In this document: positions 9,732 to 18,301 of the stretch, piece by piece
Position numbering within the stretch: position 1 is the stretch's first letter
How the letters are laid out: every line of letters starts with the position of its first letter
DNA from: Pseudomonas sp. REP124
GTDB taxonomy: Bacteria > Pseudomonadota > Gammaproteobacteria > Pseudomonadales > Pseudomonadaceae
NCBI RefSeq assembly: GCF_020164475.1
Contig: NZ_JAIQWX010000047.1
Location: 1 to 40,341 of the forward strand
DNA length: 40,341 nucleotides
Direction: 5' to 3'
Notes under the pieces: generated by a model
What the model was told of the DNA's origin: nothing
The model's database searches: none
Seen by the model: only the letters and a program-made list of their open reading frames with translations
Program-made: the position numbers and the translations under genes

Positions 9732-9827
9732 CCTGTAGGAGCCGAGCTTGCTCGCGAAAGCGGTGTGTCAGTCGACGTCATCATTGACTGACACACCGCA
9801 TTCGCGAGCAAGCTCGGCTCCCACAGG
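9732..9827. repeat. REPIN with extended arms
   Basis: Inverted arms of about 42 bp (9732-9773 and 9786-9827) with two mismatches and only a 12-bp centre. The arms extend past the REP core into a shared CGGTGTGTCAGTC segment. It lies between the converging adenine deaminase and ArsR-type genes. Confidence 0.9.
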
Positions 9828-9848
9828 GTTTTGTGTTGGACCGAATAT

Positions 9849-10583
9849 CTACAGTGCCATTTCCAGCTCGGTTTCCTTGGCGAAACGATGGATTTCCCGC
9901 TGCCCCGCAGCCGTGAGCTGCAACGCTCGTGAATCCGCCGGCAACGTCAGCCAGCCGGACTGCATGAACAACTGCAACAACGCTGCTCCCAGCGACCCGC
10001 CCATGTGCGGGCGCCTTTCGCTCCAGTCCGGACAGGCGCACGCCGACTTGCCGTTACGGTGAGCCAGCGCCTGGATGAACACCCCACGCGCGGCCAGTTC
10101 CGTCGAGCCCTTGAGCGTGATCGTCACTCGCTGCTCGAACTGTTCGATCCAGCCCGCCTCCAGCAATCGCTGATACAGATCCGCAGCCAGAGTGCCGCCC
10201 AGATGGTCGTCGCACAGTCGCGCGCGCAACAACGACGAGCGCTTGGGTGGCGGGCTGGCCAGAGGTGTGCTGTGTCTGAAAATGTCCGGAATGTTCTGCG
10301 GGGTGCTGGCCAGCGTCGCACTGGCCAGCGCTTCGATCGCGGCGCCGACTTCGGGAGCCGACAGGCGGAAGAAACGCTTTCGCCCCCGGGTTTCGACCTT
10401 CAACAGCCCCCCGGTGGACAGGCGCCCCAGATGGGCGCTGGCCGAAGACGGCGACAGACCGGCCAGCAAGGCCAGTTCCTCGGCCTGTCGCGCCGTGCCG
10501 TCCATCAAGGCCCACATCATTGCGCTGCGCTTGGGGTCAGCCAGCAAGGTGGCTATCTGGCTGATACAAGGTGCATGTTCCAT
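9849..10583 (-). CDS. ArsR-family HTH transcriptional regulator
   Basis: A 244-residue regulator, about twice the length of a minimal ArsR protein. The N-terminal winged HTH (about 5-85) contains ISQIATLLADPKRSAMMWALMDG, the recognition segment GLSPSSASAHLGRL, and the wing KVETRGRKRFFRL. The remaining 150 residues hold a cysteine/histidine group, HRNGKSACACPDWSERRPHMGG (about 190-210), typical of a longer ArsR subgroup in pseudomonads; it could bind metal or sense thiols, but that is inference. The start at 10583 is chosen because GGGAG lies upstream and it gives the usual N-terminus; the longer open frame to 10940 encodes no recognisable domain. The target is unknown: no transporter is adjacent on either side. 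Confidence 0.82.
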   Translation of the reverse strand: MEHAPCISQIATLLADPKRSAMMWALMDGTARQAEELALLAGLSPSSASAHLGRLSTGGLLKVETRGRKRFFRLSAPEVGAAIEALASATLASTPQNIPDIFRHSTPLASPPPKRSSLLRARLCDDHLGGTLAADLYQRLLEAGWIEQFEQRVTITLKGSTELAARGVFIQALAHRNGKSACACPDWSERRPHMGGSLGAALLQLFMQSGWLTLPADSRALQLTAAGQREIHRFAKETELEMAL

Positions 10584-10604
10584 GAATTCACTCCCTGTTG
10601 AATC

Positions 10605-10629
10605 GTTCGTCTGTTGCTCTGTTCGTCTG
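10605..10629. promoter_or_regulatory. direct repeats upstream of the ArsR-type gene (in gene-free 10584-10888)
   Basis: Two exact copies of GTTCGTCTG start at 10605 and 10621, 16 bp apart, about 25-45 bp upstream of the ArsR-type start codon, where an autoregulatory operator would be expected. The rest of this 305-bp gap shows only a 30-codon ORF at 10686 with a hydrophobic N-terminus and no ribosome site, and possible promoter elements that could not be fixed. Confidence 0.3.
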
Positions 10630-10888
10630 CCGCAAGGAGACATCTTGACCACAATTGCACCGTCGGCCAATGCGTGGTTACCGCCATGAACCGCGCAAAG
10701 TCTTCGCTCACCCTGGCCATCTGCGGACTGGCTCAAAGCGGCCTCGTGTTGGCGGATGGACTTCGCCGTGGCAACTGAAGGTGCTTGCGTGAGAGGCGCT
10801 AGTATAGGCGGGCCAATCGCGGGTTTTTGCCCTCTGCAAATCCACGATGCTGATAGTTGCTGCGGGAAATTTCGCTTTTTTCCCGCGA

Positions 10889-11818
10889 CTAATGACCGAT
10901 TCCGGTGAACCCCGGAAAATGACTGCTCAACGAAGCGCATCGGCTGGCAAGCATTTCCCGAAGAAGGTTCACAGGCTTACTCAATTGTGCGCGATGGGCG
11001 CACAACAAATTCAGCGGAGCGCGCTCGCAAAGCAGTTCCGGCATCAGCACCTTCAATCGCCCCGCCAGCACATCGGCGCCTACATCGAGCCAGGATTTGT
11101 AGGCGATCCCGGCGCCCGCCAAGGCCCACAGTCGCACTACATCGGCATCGTCACTGAAGCGATCTCCGCTGACTGTCAGGCCGACCTCGCGTTTGCCGTC
11201 GTGAAAACTCCAATGGTCGTGGACCCGGCTGCCGAGCATGTAGAGCAGGCAATTGTGCTGGGCCAATTGCTCGAGCTGACGCGGCTCGCCATGCCGCGCC
11301 AGGTAGCTCGGCGCGGCGCAGAGCACGCGGCGGTTCTGCGGTGCGATGGGCAGCGCGACCAGGCTGGAATCTTCCGGTTCGCCATAGCGCAGGGCGATGT
11401 CTACCGGCTGGCGGAAAAGATCGGCGATGCGGTCCCCCAGCAACAGGCGCACCGTGAGCTTGGGATGCTCGCGCTGAAACTCGTCCAGCCACGGCAGCAG
11501 CAGGTTGCGGCCAAAGTCCGACGGCGCCGATAACTGCAACACGCCGCTGACCTGATCCTGGCCGCTGGCCAATAACCGCCGCCCCTCATCGAGATTACTC
11601 AGGGCCGCCCGGGCATATTCCAGGAAGCCCTCGCCCTCGGCGGTCAGGCGCAGGCTGCGGGTCGAGCGGGCGAGCAAACGGGCGCCGAGCTGCTGCTCGA
11701 TGCGCTTCAACGCCGCACTGGCCACCGCCGCCGACATGTCCATGCCCCGCGCGGCCGCCGACAGGCTGCCCAGATCCGCCGCCCGAACGAACAACTGCAA
11801 ATCATCGAAACGCAGCAT
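10889..11818 (-). CDS. LysR-family transcriptional regulator
   Basis: A 309-residue LysR regulator of the large CrgA/YafC-like group. The HTH is at about 1-60 (MLRFDDLQLFVRAADLGSLS, AAVASAALKRIEQQLGARLLARSTRSLRLTAEG region) and the effector domain runs from about 90 to 290, with GVLQLSAPSDFGRNLL opening it. It is divergent from the ABM monooxygenase and quinone-oxidoreductase-like pair, with 113 bp between start codons and a near-perfect palindrome in that gap, so it most likely controls those genes, perhaps in response to quinones or electrophiles. The inducer is inferred only. GGATTTGGA precedes the ATG. Confidence 0.88.
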   Translation of the reverse strand: MLRFDDLQLFVRAADLGSLSAAARGMDMSAAVASAALKRIEQQLGARLLARSTRSLRLTAEGEGFLEYARAALSNLDEGRRLLASGQDQVSGVLQLSAPSDFGRNLLLPWLDEFQREHPKLTVRLLLGDRIADLFRQPVDIALRYGEPEDSSLVALPIAPQNRRVLCAAPSYLARHGEPRQLEQLAQHNCLLYMLGSRVHDHWSFHDGKREVGLTVSGDRFSDDADVVRLWALAGAGIAYKSWLDVGADVLAGRLKVLMPELLCERAPLNLLCAHRAQLSKPVNLLREMLASRCASLSSHFPGFTGIGH

Positions 11819-11845
11819 TCCAAATCCATTATCAAAAAAATATTG

Positions 11846-11861
11846 AAAGAGCCTGCTCTTT
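11846..11861. promoter_or_regulatory. palindromic candidate operator of the LysR/monooxygenase divergon
   Basis: The 16-bp palindrome AAAGAGC-CT-GCTCTTT sits 28 bp upstream of the LysR start and 70 bp upstream of the monooxygenase start. Symmetry and position fit a LysR recognition site; assignment is by inference. Confidence 0.45.
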
Positions 11862-11931
11862 TAGCGAGTTTTTTCTCGGGAAGAAATAGCTAATCATCCA
11901 CTCATCGCCATCAGCCACCCGGAGACCGTCC

Positions 11932-12225
11932 ATGTCCCAGCCCTTCACCGCCATTGCCACTCTCATCGCCAAACCCGGCCAGCAGGACGCGCTTGAGCAA
12001 CATCTGAGGGCGCTGGTCGAACCCACCCGCGCCGAAGCCGGCTGCGGTCAATATGACTTGCACCAGGACCTGGCCAATCCGCTGGCCTTCTACATGATCG
12101 AACACTGGAGCAGTGACGAAGCGCTCCAGGCCCATGACGCAAGTGCCCACATTCAAAACTTCCGGGCCAAAGCCGCCGATTTCCTCGAACACTTCGAGCT
12201 CAAGCGTCTGCGCAGCGTCGCGTGA
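11932..12225 (+). CDS. antibiotic biosynthesis monooxygenase (ABM) domain protein, putative quinol monooxygenase
   Basis: A 97-residue single-domain ABM protein with a dimeric alpha-beta barrel fold, similar in size to YgiN. Seen: the opening strand FTAIATLIAKPGQQDALEQHL, the EAGCGQYDLHQD strand near 37-48, and YMIEHWSSDEALQAHDASAHIQNF near 56-79 with the conserved histidine. Members oxidise quinols or phenolic compounds without a cofactor, or cycle quinones. CCGGAGA precedes the ATG. It is followed after 30 bp by an oxidoreductase of the quinone reductase type, so the two probably form an operon that handles quinones under the divergent LysR regulator. Confidence 0.85.
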   Translation: MSQPFTAIATLIAKPGQQDALEQHLRALVEPTRAEAGCGQYDLHQDLANPLAFYMIEHWSSDEALQAHDASAHIQNFRAKAADFLEHFELKRLRSVA

Positions 12226-12255
12226 TCAATTTTCCATACATTTGAGGAGCCACCG

Positions 12256-13269
12256 ATGAAAGCCATTGCCTATTACGCGTCCCTGCCGATCAGCGACGAA
12301 AAATCCCTGCAGGACATCGAGCTGCCGGAGCCGGTCGCCGGCCCGCGCGACCTGCTGGTGGAAGTCAAAGCCATCTCGGTCAACCCGGTGGACACCAAGG
12401 TCCGCCAGAACGTGCAGCCCGAGGGCGGCGTAGCCAAGGTGCTGGGCTGGGACGTGGCCGGTGTGGTCAAGTCCGTCGGCAGTGAAGTGACCCTGTTCAA
12501 GGCCGGGGACAAGGTGTTCTATGCCGGCTCCATCGCCCGCGCAGGCGGCAACAGCGAGCTGCATGTGGTGGATGAGCGAATCGTCGGCCACATGCCTAAA
12601 ACCCTCGGTTTCGCCGAAGCCGCCGCCCTGCCCCTGACCGCGATCACCGCCTGGGAACTGCTGTTCGAACGCCTGCAAATTCGCGAAGGCAAAACCGATG
12701 AAGGCCAGAGCCTGCTGATCGTCGGAGCCGCCGGCGGTGTCGGTTCGATCCTCACCCAACTGGCGAAGCAACTGACTGGTCTGAACGTCATCGGCACCGC
12801 GTCGCGTCCACAGACCCAGAGCTGGGTGAAGGAATTGGGCGCCGATCAGGTGATCGATCACAGCCAGCCGCTCAGTGAAGCGCTGAAAAAAGCCGGCATC
12901 GCTCAAGTGACGCACGTGGCCAGCCTGACCCAGACCGATCATCACCTCGATCAACTGATCGAAGCCCTGGCGCCGCAAGGCAAACTGGCGCTGATCGATG
13001 ACCCCAAAACCCTGGACGTGACCAAGCTCAAGCGCAAGAGTCTGTCGCTGCACTGGGAGTTCATGTACACCCGTTCGCTGTTCGAAACTGCGGACATGAT
13101 CGAACAGCACAAGCTGCTCGATCGTGTGGCCCAACTGGTCGATGAAGGTACGCTCAAGACCACGGTTGGCGAGCATTTTGGCACCATCAATGCGGCCAAC
13201 TTGCGCCGTGCCCATGCGCTGCTGGAAAGCGGCAAGGCCAAGGGCAAGATCGTGTTGGAAGGGTTCTAA
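12256..13269 (+). CDS. zinc-type alcohol dehydrogenase-like / NADPH:quinone oxidoreductase family protein
   Basis: A 337-residue medium-chain reductase. The N-terminal GroES-like domain (about 1-125) includes VKAISVNPVDTKVR and VLGWDVAGVVKSVG. The nucleotide-binding domain has VGAAGGVGSILTQLAKQL (about 157-174) and TASRPQTQSW, a basic position after the second strand that fits NADPH. The catalytic and structural zinc cysteines of true alcohol dehydrogenases are absent, so a quinone or enone reductase is more likely than an alcohol dehydrogenase. A clear TGAGGAG site precedes the ATG, and the gene sits 30 bp after the ABM monooxygenase. A hairpin with T-runs follows the stop. Confidence 0.87.
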   Translation: MKAIAYYASLPISDEKSLQDIELPEPVAGPRDLLVEVKAISVNPVDTKVRQNVQPEGGVAKVLGWDVAGVVKSVGSEVTLFKAGDKVFYAGSIARAGGNSELHVVDERIVGHMPKTLGFAEAAALPLTAITAWELLFERLQIREGKTDEGQSLLIVGAAGGVGSILTQLAKQLTGLNVIGTASRPQTQSWVKELGADQVIDHSQPLSEALKKAGIAQVTHVASLTQTDHHLDQLIEALAPQGKLALIDDPKTLDVTKLKRKSLSLHWEFMYTRSLFETADMIEQHKLLDRVAQLVDEGTLKTTVGEHFGTINAANLRRAHALLESGKAKGKIVLEGF

Positions 13270-13281
13270 AAGGCCACAATC

Positions 13282-13346
13282 AAAGGATCGCAGAGCGCGC
13301 AGCGGACAAAATCATGTCCAGAAGTTGCCGCAAGCTGCGATCCTTT
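13282..13346. terminator. long stem-loop (GATCGCAG-type palindrome) after the oxidoreductase gene
   Basis: Perfect 12-bp arms AAAGGATCGCAG (13282-13293) and its complement (13335-13346) end in a T-run on both strands. An inner GGAC/GTCC pair could extend the fold. The GATCGCAG core recurs in other intergenic gaps of this window (near 15822 and 39642), so this is both a probable terminator and a member of a second, non-REP palindrome family. Confidence 0.6.
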
Positions 13347-13446
13347 TGCCGTCAGTCCGAAGGTTGATCCTTGTCACAAACGCAGCGAAATTCGGGTCTA
13401 CAATCGAATCCTCTGCGAGGCAATCTTTTACTTGAGGAGGTCAGCA

Positions 13447-13617
13447 ATGAAGATCCTGATAAAAGAATTGGCGAAATCCCAGTGGCAGGTCCGCCTGGAC
13501 CAACACGCCGTGACATTCCGCAGCGAAGCTGAAGCGCGCGCCTTCACCAGCACTCTCGAAGCGCGCCTGCACGCGCCTCATTACCTCCCTCAACGCCAGC
13601 AACGTGCTGTCGGCTGA
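13447..13617 (+). CDS. small hypothetical protein, 56 residues
   Basis: An unrecognised small protein of 56 residues. A strong GAGGAGG ribosome site lies six bases before the ATG at 13447, which is the best argument that it is translated. The N-terminus MKILIKELAKSQWQVRLDQH looks like a beta-hairpin, followed by a helical segment RSEAEARAFTSTLEARLHAP and a basic tail QRQQRAVG. There is no signal peptide or membrane helix, so it should be cytoplasmic. The charge pattern resembles small DUF-type proteins that precede nothing in particular. It stands alone, converging on the exporter gene whose stop is 9 bp away. The function is unknown. Confidence 0.7.
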   Translation: MKILIKELAKSQWQVRLDQHAVTFRSEAEARAFTSTLEARLHAPHYLPQRQQRAVG

Positions 13618-13626
13618 GTCCCCTCC

Positions 13627-14823
13627 TCAGACCTGGGCTTGCGCCAACGCCCGGGCATTCTGCAGACGCCGGGTGAGCAGGGCCGCGCCTGCCACCAACG
13701 CTCCGCACAGGCTGATGACCAGCGCCATCGGCATGGCGCTGCCGTCGTGCAAAACTCCCACCAGCGCGGCGGCGCCCGCTGCCACGCTGAATTGCAGGCA
13801 GCCAAGCAATGCCGAAGCACTGCCCGCCCTCGCACCCTGACCGTTCATCGCACAGGCAGAGGCGTTGGGAAGAATGCAACCAAGGCTGGAAATGCAGATA
13901 AACAGTGGTATCAACAACGGCCACAATTTTTCGGTGTGCAAGGCACTGACCGCCAGCAGAGTCAAACCTGCGCCAAGGTAAACCCATACCGCGCGAGCAA
14001 GGAGGAACGCCGGCCCGCGTCTGGACAACAGCCGCGCATTGACCTGGGCTACCAGAATGAAGCCAGCGGCGTTGGCGCCGAACAGCCAACCGAAATGCTC
14101 GGCCGGCACGCCATAGAGTTTAATGAACACGAACGGTGAGCCGGCGATGTAAGAGAACATGCCGGCGATGGCGATACCGCCGGTCAGGGCATGGCCCAGG
14201 TACACCTGATCCTTCAGCAGACGACCGTATTGGCGCAGCGCCCCGGACAGCGGCTGGCGCGGGATATTGGCCGGCAGGCTTTCCGGAAGGCCGATGGCGA
14301 CGGCCAGACCGGCCAATGCGCTGAAACCGGTCAATGCGAGGAAGATCGACTGCCAGCCGGAGCTATTGACCAGCAACCCGCCGAGCATCGGCGCCAGAAT
14401 CGGCGCCAGGCCCATTACCAGCATCAACTGCGAAAAGACCTTGGCCGCCCCCACCGCATCACATTTATCGCTGACCACCGCCCGGGCAATCACCATGCCG
14501 GCGCAGCCGCCCAAGGCCTGGACGAATCGCGCGCCGATCAGCCATTCCAGGCTCGGTGCATAGGCACACGCCAGGGACGCCAGGGTAAACAGCCCGACAC
14601 CGGCCAACAATGGAATGCGCCGCCCGAAGCGGTCTGCCACTGGCCCGTAACCCAATTGCCCGATGGACAAACCGAGAAAATACGCCGCCAGGGTCAGTTG
14701 AACGTGATTTTCGTCAGTGCCGAAGGCTTGCGCCATTGCCGGGAAGGCCGGCAGGTAAAAATCGATCGCCAACGGACCGAAAGCGCTCAAGGCGCCGAGA
14801 ATAAGGATTGTGCGGAAATTCAT
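13627..14823 (-). CDS. MFS multidrug efflux transporter, Bcr/CflA type
   Basis: A 398-residue inner-membrane drug:H+ antiporter with about twelve hydrophobic helices. The N-terminus ILGALSAFGPLAIDFYLPAF is the hallmark of the Bcr/CflA group (TM1 with the conserved Asp and Pro). The MFS motif A appears as GPVADRFGRRIPLLAG near residues 59-74, and ARFVQALGGCAGMVIARAVV near 98-117 gives motif B/C features. Substrates of relatives include bicyclomycin, chloramphenicol and sulphonamides; none can be assigned here. The start is weakly supported by a GGATG-like site but matches the family N-terminus. No regulator is directly adjacent. Confidence 0.9.
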   Translation of the reverse strand: MNFRTILILGALSAFGPLAIDFYLPAFPAMAQAFGTDENHVQLTLAAYFLGLSIGQLGYGPVADRFGRRIPLLAGVGLFTLASLACAYAPSLEWLIGARFVQALGGCAGMVIARAVVSDKCDAVGAAKVFSQLMLVMGLAPILAPMLGGLLVNSSGWQSIFLALTGFSALAGLAVAIGLPESLPANIPRQPLSGALRQYGRLLKDQVYLGHALTGGIAIAGMFSYIAGSPFVFIKLYGVPAEHFGWLFGANAAGFILVAQVNARLLSRRGPAFLLARAVWVYLGAGLTLLAVSALHTEKLWPLLIPLFICISSLGCILPNASACAMNGQGARAGSASALLGCLQFSVAAGAAALVGVLHDGSAMPMALVISLCGALVAGAALLTRRLQNARALAQAQV

Positions 14824-14917
14824 CAGGCATCCAGTTGGGCAGAAGTCGGCAGGCCCGACAGTCTAGCCGCGCATGGACGCCTTGAACATTCCGATAGCTC
14901 GCTAACTATTAAAAAGA

Positions 14918-15115
14918 TCAGGCCAGCTTGACGCCGTAGCCTTCTTCGCTGATCACCGCGATCACCTGCTCAGCCGACAGCGACGACTCGACGCCTACTT
15001 CCTTCGCCGCCAGATCGACGCGCACGCTGGCCGCCGGATCCTTGGCCTGGACCGCTTGGGTGATGGCCCTGACGCAGTGACCGCAGGACATGCCTTCGAC
15101 ATTGAATACTTGCAT
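14918..15115 (-). CDS. copZ: copper chaperone CopZ (heavy-metal-associated domain)
   Basis: A 65-residue single HMA domain, the usual size for CopZ. The Cu(I)-binding motif GMSCGHC lies at residues 8-14, followed by the ferredoxin-like beta-alpha-beta fold and the C-terminal SEEGYGVKLA loop. It should buffer cytoplasmic Cu(I) and pass it to CopA. The ATG at 15115 is preferred over an upstream in-frame ATG because AAGGAG lies at good spacing and the domain begins directly at MQVFNVEG. It is transcribed separately from copA but has its own CueR-type promoter, so both are induced by copper through CueR, encoded 3.2 kb away. Confidence 0.93.
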   Translation of the reverse strand: MQVFNVEGMSCGHCVRAITQAVQAKDPAASVRVDLAAKEVGVESSLSAEQVIAVISEEGYGVKLA

Positions 15116-15157
15116 GGGACGACTCCTTTCATGACGCATTTGAGTGAGGTTGCCGGC

Positions 15158-15188
15158 AGTGTCGAGCTTGCCACCATGGCAAGGTCAA
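15158..15188 (-). promoter_or_regulatory. CueR-type promoter of copZ
   Basis: Read on the minus strand: a -35 TTGACC (15183-15188), a 19-bp spacer and a -10 GACACT (15158-15163). The spacer is overlaid by the dyad CCTTGCC-ATGGT-GGCAAGC (15166-15184). A 19-bp spacer with an internal dyad is the signature of MerR-family activation, and the half-sites match those upstream of copA. Confidence 0.85.
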
Positions 15189-15275
15189 GTTCTGAAGTGA
15201 TCTGCCGGGCTGGCAATTGACGCCGCGCTCGGCCAAGCTGCGTCCATTCATGTTTCGATCTCAGGAGATTCAGCC

Positions 15276-15659
15276 ATGCGCTGGTCAGCTTTCAGCCTGT
15301 TTGGCCTGCTCGGCCTTTTCGCCGCCATGCCTTCGGCCCATGCCGCCGGGGAAGACTACGGCGTGCTGATCATTTCCCGCGAGCGACTGGAAGTCGCGAC
15401 CAGTTGCGAAATTGGCGTGTACATCCATGACCAGCTCTCCGCGCGCCTGTTCCAGGAGCAAAGCACCTCGTTCAACCTGCCGCCGGGCAATATTTCCCTG
15501 CGCCTCAAGTTGCTGCCGGGCCAGGTGCCGGGCTGCAACCCGGGCATGCTGGCACCGGGTTCGCAGGACATCACGCTGCGCGCGGGTGACGTGCAGAAGT
15601 ACCGGATTGCGATGACGCAGGAAGGGATGTATCTGAAGCGCACGGGTCTGGGATACTGA
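15276..15659 (+). CDS. small exported hypothetical protein in the copper locus
   Basis: An unrecognised 127-residue protein. A clear Sec signal peptide (MRWSAFSLFGLLGLFAAMPS, cleavage probably after AHA at residue 23) predicts export to the periplasm. The mature part has two cysteines (in ATSCEIG and PGCNPG) that could form a disulfide, and a beta-rich pattern with FNLPPGNISLRLKLLPGQ. CAGGAGATT precedes the ATG. It lies between copZ and copA but points the same way as copA and has no CueR dyad of its own, so a link to copper is only positional. The mature protein has no His/Met-rich copper motif. Role unknown. Confidence 0.75.
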   Translation: MRWSAFSLFGLLGLFAAMPSAHAAGEDYGVLIISRERLEVATSCEIGVYIHDQLSARLFQEQSTSFNLPPGNISLRLKLLPGQVPGCNPGMLAPGSQDITLRAGDVQKYRIAMTQEGMYLKRTGLGY

Positions 15660-15696
15660 GTCGCCTGTCACAAATACTGTGATGTTCACAATTCCA

Positions 15697-15786
15697 TGTG
15701 GGAGCGGGCTTGCTCGCGAAGAGGCCGGCAGACCCATCACAGGTGGCGCCTGACACTCCGCCTTCGCGAGCAAGCCCGCTCCCACA
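15697..15786. repeat. REPIN, GAGCGGGC type
   Basis: Inverted REPs with cores TGTGGGAGCGGGCTTGCTCG (15697 onwards) and the complement ending at 15786. The centre is about 35-40 bp. It lies between the small exported gene and the copA promoter. A fragment of the GATCGCAG-type palindrome follows near 15822. Confidence 0.88.
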
Positions 15787-15847
15787 GTGTTTTGTGTACA
15801 TCTCCACCTCCCCGAAAGCTGCGATCTTTTGATCTTCAACAAGGCAC

Positions 15848-15878
15848 TTGACCTTGCCAGCATGGCAAGGTTGATCCT
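15848..15878 (+). promoter_or_regulatory. CueR-type promoter of copA-cueR
   Basis: A -35 TTGACC (15848-15853), a 19-bp spacer and a -10-like GATCCT (15873-15878). The dyad CCTTGCC-AGCAT-GGCAAGG (15852-15870) lies within the spacer. The half-sites are the same as at copZ. The start codon of copA follows 30 bp later. Confidence 0.88.
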
Positions 15879-15907
15879 GTAGACATCTTCTACAGGGAGC
15901 GTGCCCC

Positions 15908-18301
15908 ATGTCCGACACCACCACTTTCGATCTGCCGATTGCCGGCATGACCTGCGCCAGTTGCGCCGGGCGTGTCGAGCGGGCGTTGAGCAAAGTCATC
16001 GGCGCCAGTGCCGTCAGCGTGAATCTGGCCACCGAGCAGGCGCGGGTCCAGGCGCCGGCCGATAGCCTTCCGGCGCTGATGGACGCCGTGCACAAGGCCG
16101 GTTACAGCGTCCCGCAGCAAAGTCTTGAATTGAGCATCGACGGCATGACCTGCGCTTCCTGCGTCGGTCGCATCGAACGCGCGTTGAACAAGGTGCCGGG
16201 GGTCAAAGCCGTCAGCGTCAACCTGGCCAACGAACGTGCTCATCTGGAATTGCTCGGGCAGATCGATGCGCAATCCCTGATCGACGCTGTGACCAAGGCC
16301 GGTTACAGCGCCAGCGTCTGGCAAGCCGACCATCCGCAAACGGACACTCAACAAAACCGCCTGCACCGCGAACGCTGGGCGTTGATCGCGGCCATCGCCC
16401 TCGCCTTGCCGCTGGTCTTGCCGATGTTGCTGCAACCCTTCGGCGTGCACTGGATGCTCCCGGCCTGGGCGCAGTTCGCGCTGGCCACGCCGGTGCAATT
16501 CATCTTCGGCGCTCGGTTTTATGTGGCCGCGTGGAAAGCCGTGCGTGCCGGTGCCGGCAACATGGACTTGCTGGTCGCCCTCGGCACCAGCGCCGGTTAT
16601 GGCTTGAGCGTCTACGAATGGGCCACCGCCGCCGGGCGCATGCCGCACCTGTATTTCGAAGCGTCGGCGGTGGTGATCGCCCTGGTGTTGCTGGGCAAAT
16701 ACCTGGAGAGCCGCGCCAAGCGCCAGACCGCCAGCGCCATCCGCGCCCTGGAAGCGCTGCGCCCGGAACGGGCGATTCAGGTGATCGACGGCCGCGAACA
16801 GGAGGTCGCGATCAGCGCCCTTCGCATCCATGATCTGGTGCTGGTCAAACCCGGCGAACGCTTCCCGGTGGACGGTGAAGTGGTCGACGGCCAGAGCCAT
16901 GCCGACGAAGCGCTGATCAGCGGCGAAAGCCTGCCGGTCCCCAAACAGCCTGGAGACAAGGTCACCGGCGGCGCGATCAATGGTGAGGGCCGGTTGCTGG
17001 TGCGGACCCAGGCGCTCGGTGCCGAAACGGTGCTGGCGCGGATCATTCGGCTGGTGGAGGACGCCCAGGCCGCCAAGGCGCCGATCCAGAAACTTGTGGA
17101 TAAAGTCAGCCAGATCTTCGTCCCGGTGGTTCTGCTGCTGGCCCTGGCGACCCTGATCGGCTGGTGGCTGTACGGCGCACCGCTGGAAACCGCGCTGATC
17201 AATGCCGTCGCCGTGCTGGTGATCGCCTGCCCTTGCGCTCTGGGCCTGGCGACGCCAACCGCGATCATGGCCGGCACCGGAGTGGCGGCGCGCTACGGGA
17301 TTCTGATCAAGGACGCTGAAGCTTTGGAACGCGCCCACGAGGTCAACGCCGTGGTGTTCGACAAGACCGGCACCCTGACGTCGGGCACCCCGCGCATCGC
17401 GCACTTGAAGGCCCTTGATGGTGACGACGCCAAATTGCTGCAACTGGCCGGTGCCCTGCAACGCGGCAGCGAACATCCGCTGGCCAAGGCTGTGCTGGAT
17501 GAATGTGCGCAACGGGGTCTGGACGTGGCGGATGTCAGCGACAGCCAGTCGCTGACCGGGCGCGGCATTGCCGGCAGCCTCGAGGGTCGGCGCCTGGCAT
17601 TGGGTAATCGACGTTTGCTCGAGGAAAGCGGTTTGAACGCCGCGCCTCTGGCTGATCTCGCCAGTGAGTGGGAAGCCGAAGGCCGGACCCTGTCCTGGTT
17701 GATCGAACAAGGCCCTGCGCCGCAGGTATTAGGCCTGTTCGCTTTCGGCGACACTCTGAAACCCGGCGCTCTGCAGGCCGTGCAACAACTCGGCGCCCGT
17801 CAGATCGCCAGCCACCTGCTGACAGGCGACAACCGTGGCAGCGCCAAAGTGGTGGCCGAGGCGCTGGGCATCCGCCATGTGCACGCTGAGGTGCTGCCGG
17901 CGGACAAGGCGGCCGAAGTTGCGGCATTGAAGAAATCCGGTGTGGTGGCGATGGTCGGCGACGGCATTAACGATGCACCGGCGCTGGCGGCGGCAGACAT
18001 CGGCATCGCCATGGGCGGTGGTACCGATGTGGCCATGCACGCTGCCGGGATCACCCTGATGCGCGGCGATCCGCGATTGGTGCCGGCGGCATTGGAGATC
18101 AGCCGCAAGACCTACGCGAAGATCCGGCAAAACCTGTTCTGGGCGTTCGTCTATAACCTGATCGGCATTCCTCTGGCAGCGTTCGGTTTCCTCAATCCGG
18201 TGCTCGCTGGTGCCGCAATGGCCTTGTCGAGTGTGAGCGTGGTGAGCAATGCGCTACTGTTGAAAACCTGGAAACCCGAGGATCTGGAGGACAATCGATG
18301 A
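15908..18301 (+). CDS. copA: Cu(I)-exporting P1B-type ATPase CopA
   Basis: A 797-residue inner-membrane ATPase that pumps Cu(I) from cytoplasm to periplasm. Two N-terminal HMA domains carry GMTCASC motifs at about 13-19 and 79-85. The actuator domain has SGES with Glu near 340; the CPC metal-site motif is at about 441-443 in [11 protein letters not shown]; the phosphorylated Asp is near 485 in DKTGT; the SEHPLA motif (His near 523) marks the nucleotide domain; and GDGIND lies near 684-689. CAGGGAG precedes the ATG. Its stop overlaps the cueR start by 4 bp (ATGA), so the pump and its regulator are translationally coupled, and a CueR promoter lies directly upstream. All key residues are present. 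Confidence 0.97.
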   Translation: MSDTTTFDLPIAGMTCASCAGRVERALSKVIGASAVSVNLATEQARVQAPADSLPALMDAVHKAGYSVPQQSLELSIDGMTCASCVGRIERALNKVPGVKAVSVNLANERAHLELLGQIDAQSLIDAVTKAGYSASVWQADHPQTDTQQNRLHRERWALIAAIALALPLVLPMLLQPFGVHWMLPAWAQFALATPVQFIFGARFYVAAWKAVRAGAGNMDLLVALGTSAGYGLSVYEWATAAGRMPHLYFEASAVVIALVLLGKYLESRAKRQTASAIRALEALRPERAIQVIDGREQEVAISALRIHDLVLVKPGERFPVDGEVVDGQSHADEALISGESLPVPKQPGDKVTGGAINGEGRLLVRTQALGAETVLARIIRLVEDAQAAKAPIQKLVDKVSQIFVPVVLLLALATLIGWWLYGAPLETALINAVAVLVIACPCALGLATPTAIMAGTGVAARYGILIKDAEALERAHEVNAVVFDKTGTLTSGTPRIAHLKALDGDDAKLLQLAGALQRGSEHPLAKAVLDECAQRGLDVADVSDSQSLTGRGIAGSLEGRRLALGNRRLLEESGLNAAPLADLASEWEAEGRTLSWLIEQGPAPQVLGLFAFGDTLKPGALQAVQQLGARQIASHLLTGDNRGSAKVVAEALGIRHVHAEVLPADKAAEVAALKKSGVVAMVGDGINDAPALAAADIGIAMGGGTDVAMHAAGITLMRGDPRLVPAALEISRKTYAKIRQNLFWAFVYNLIGIPLAAFGFLNPVLAGAAMALSSVSVVSNALLLKTWKPEDLEDNR

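Noticed and set aside
10686..10778. 30-codon ORF with a signal-peptide-like N-terminus between the two regulators
   Set aside because: No ribosome site precedes its ATG, and the frame ends right after the hydrophobic stretch. It could be a relic, but nothing supports translation.
17094..17106. DnaA-box 9-mer inside copA
   Set aside because: It is a single match in coding sequence, explained by the codons for Leu-Val-Asp-Lys. It is used only as a reminder that isolated matches occur by chance.
15890..17710. 606-codon open frame antisense to copA
   Set aside because: copA is unambiguous on the plus strand. The antisense frame has no ribosome site, no domain, and a shadow-like composition.
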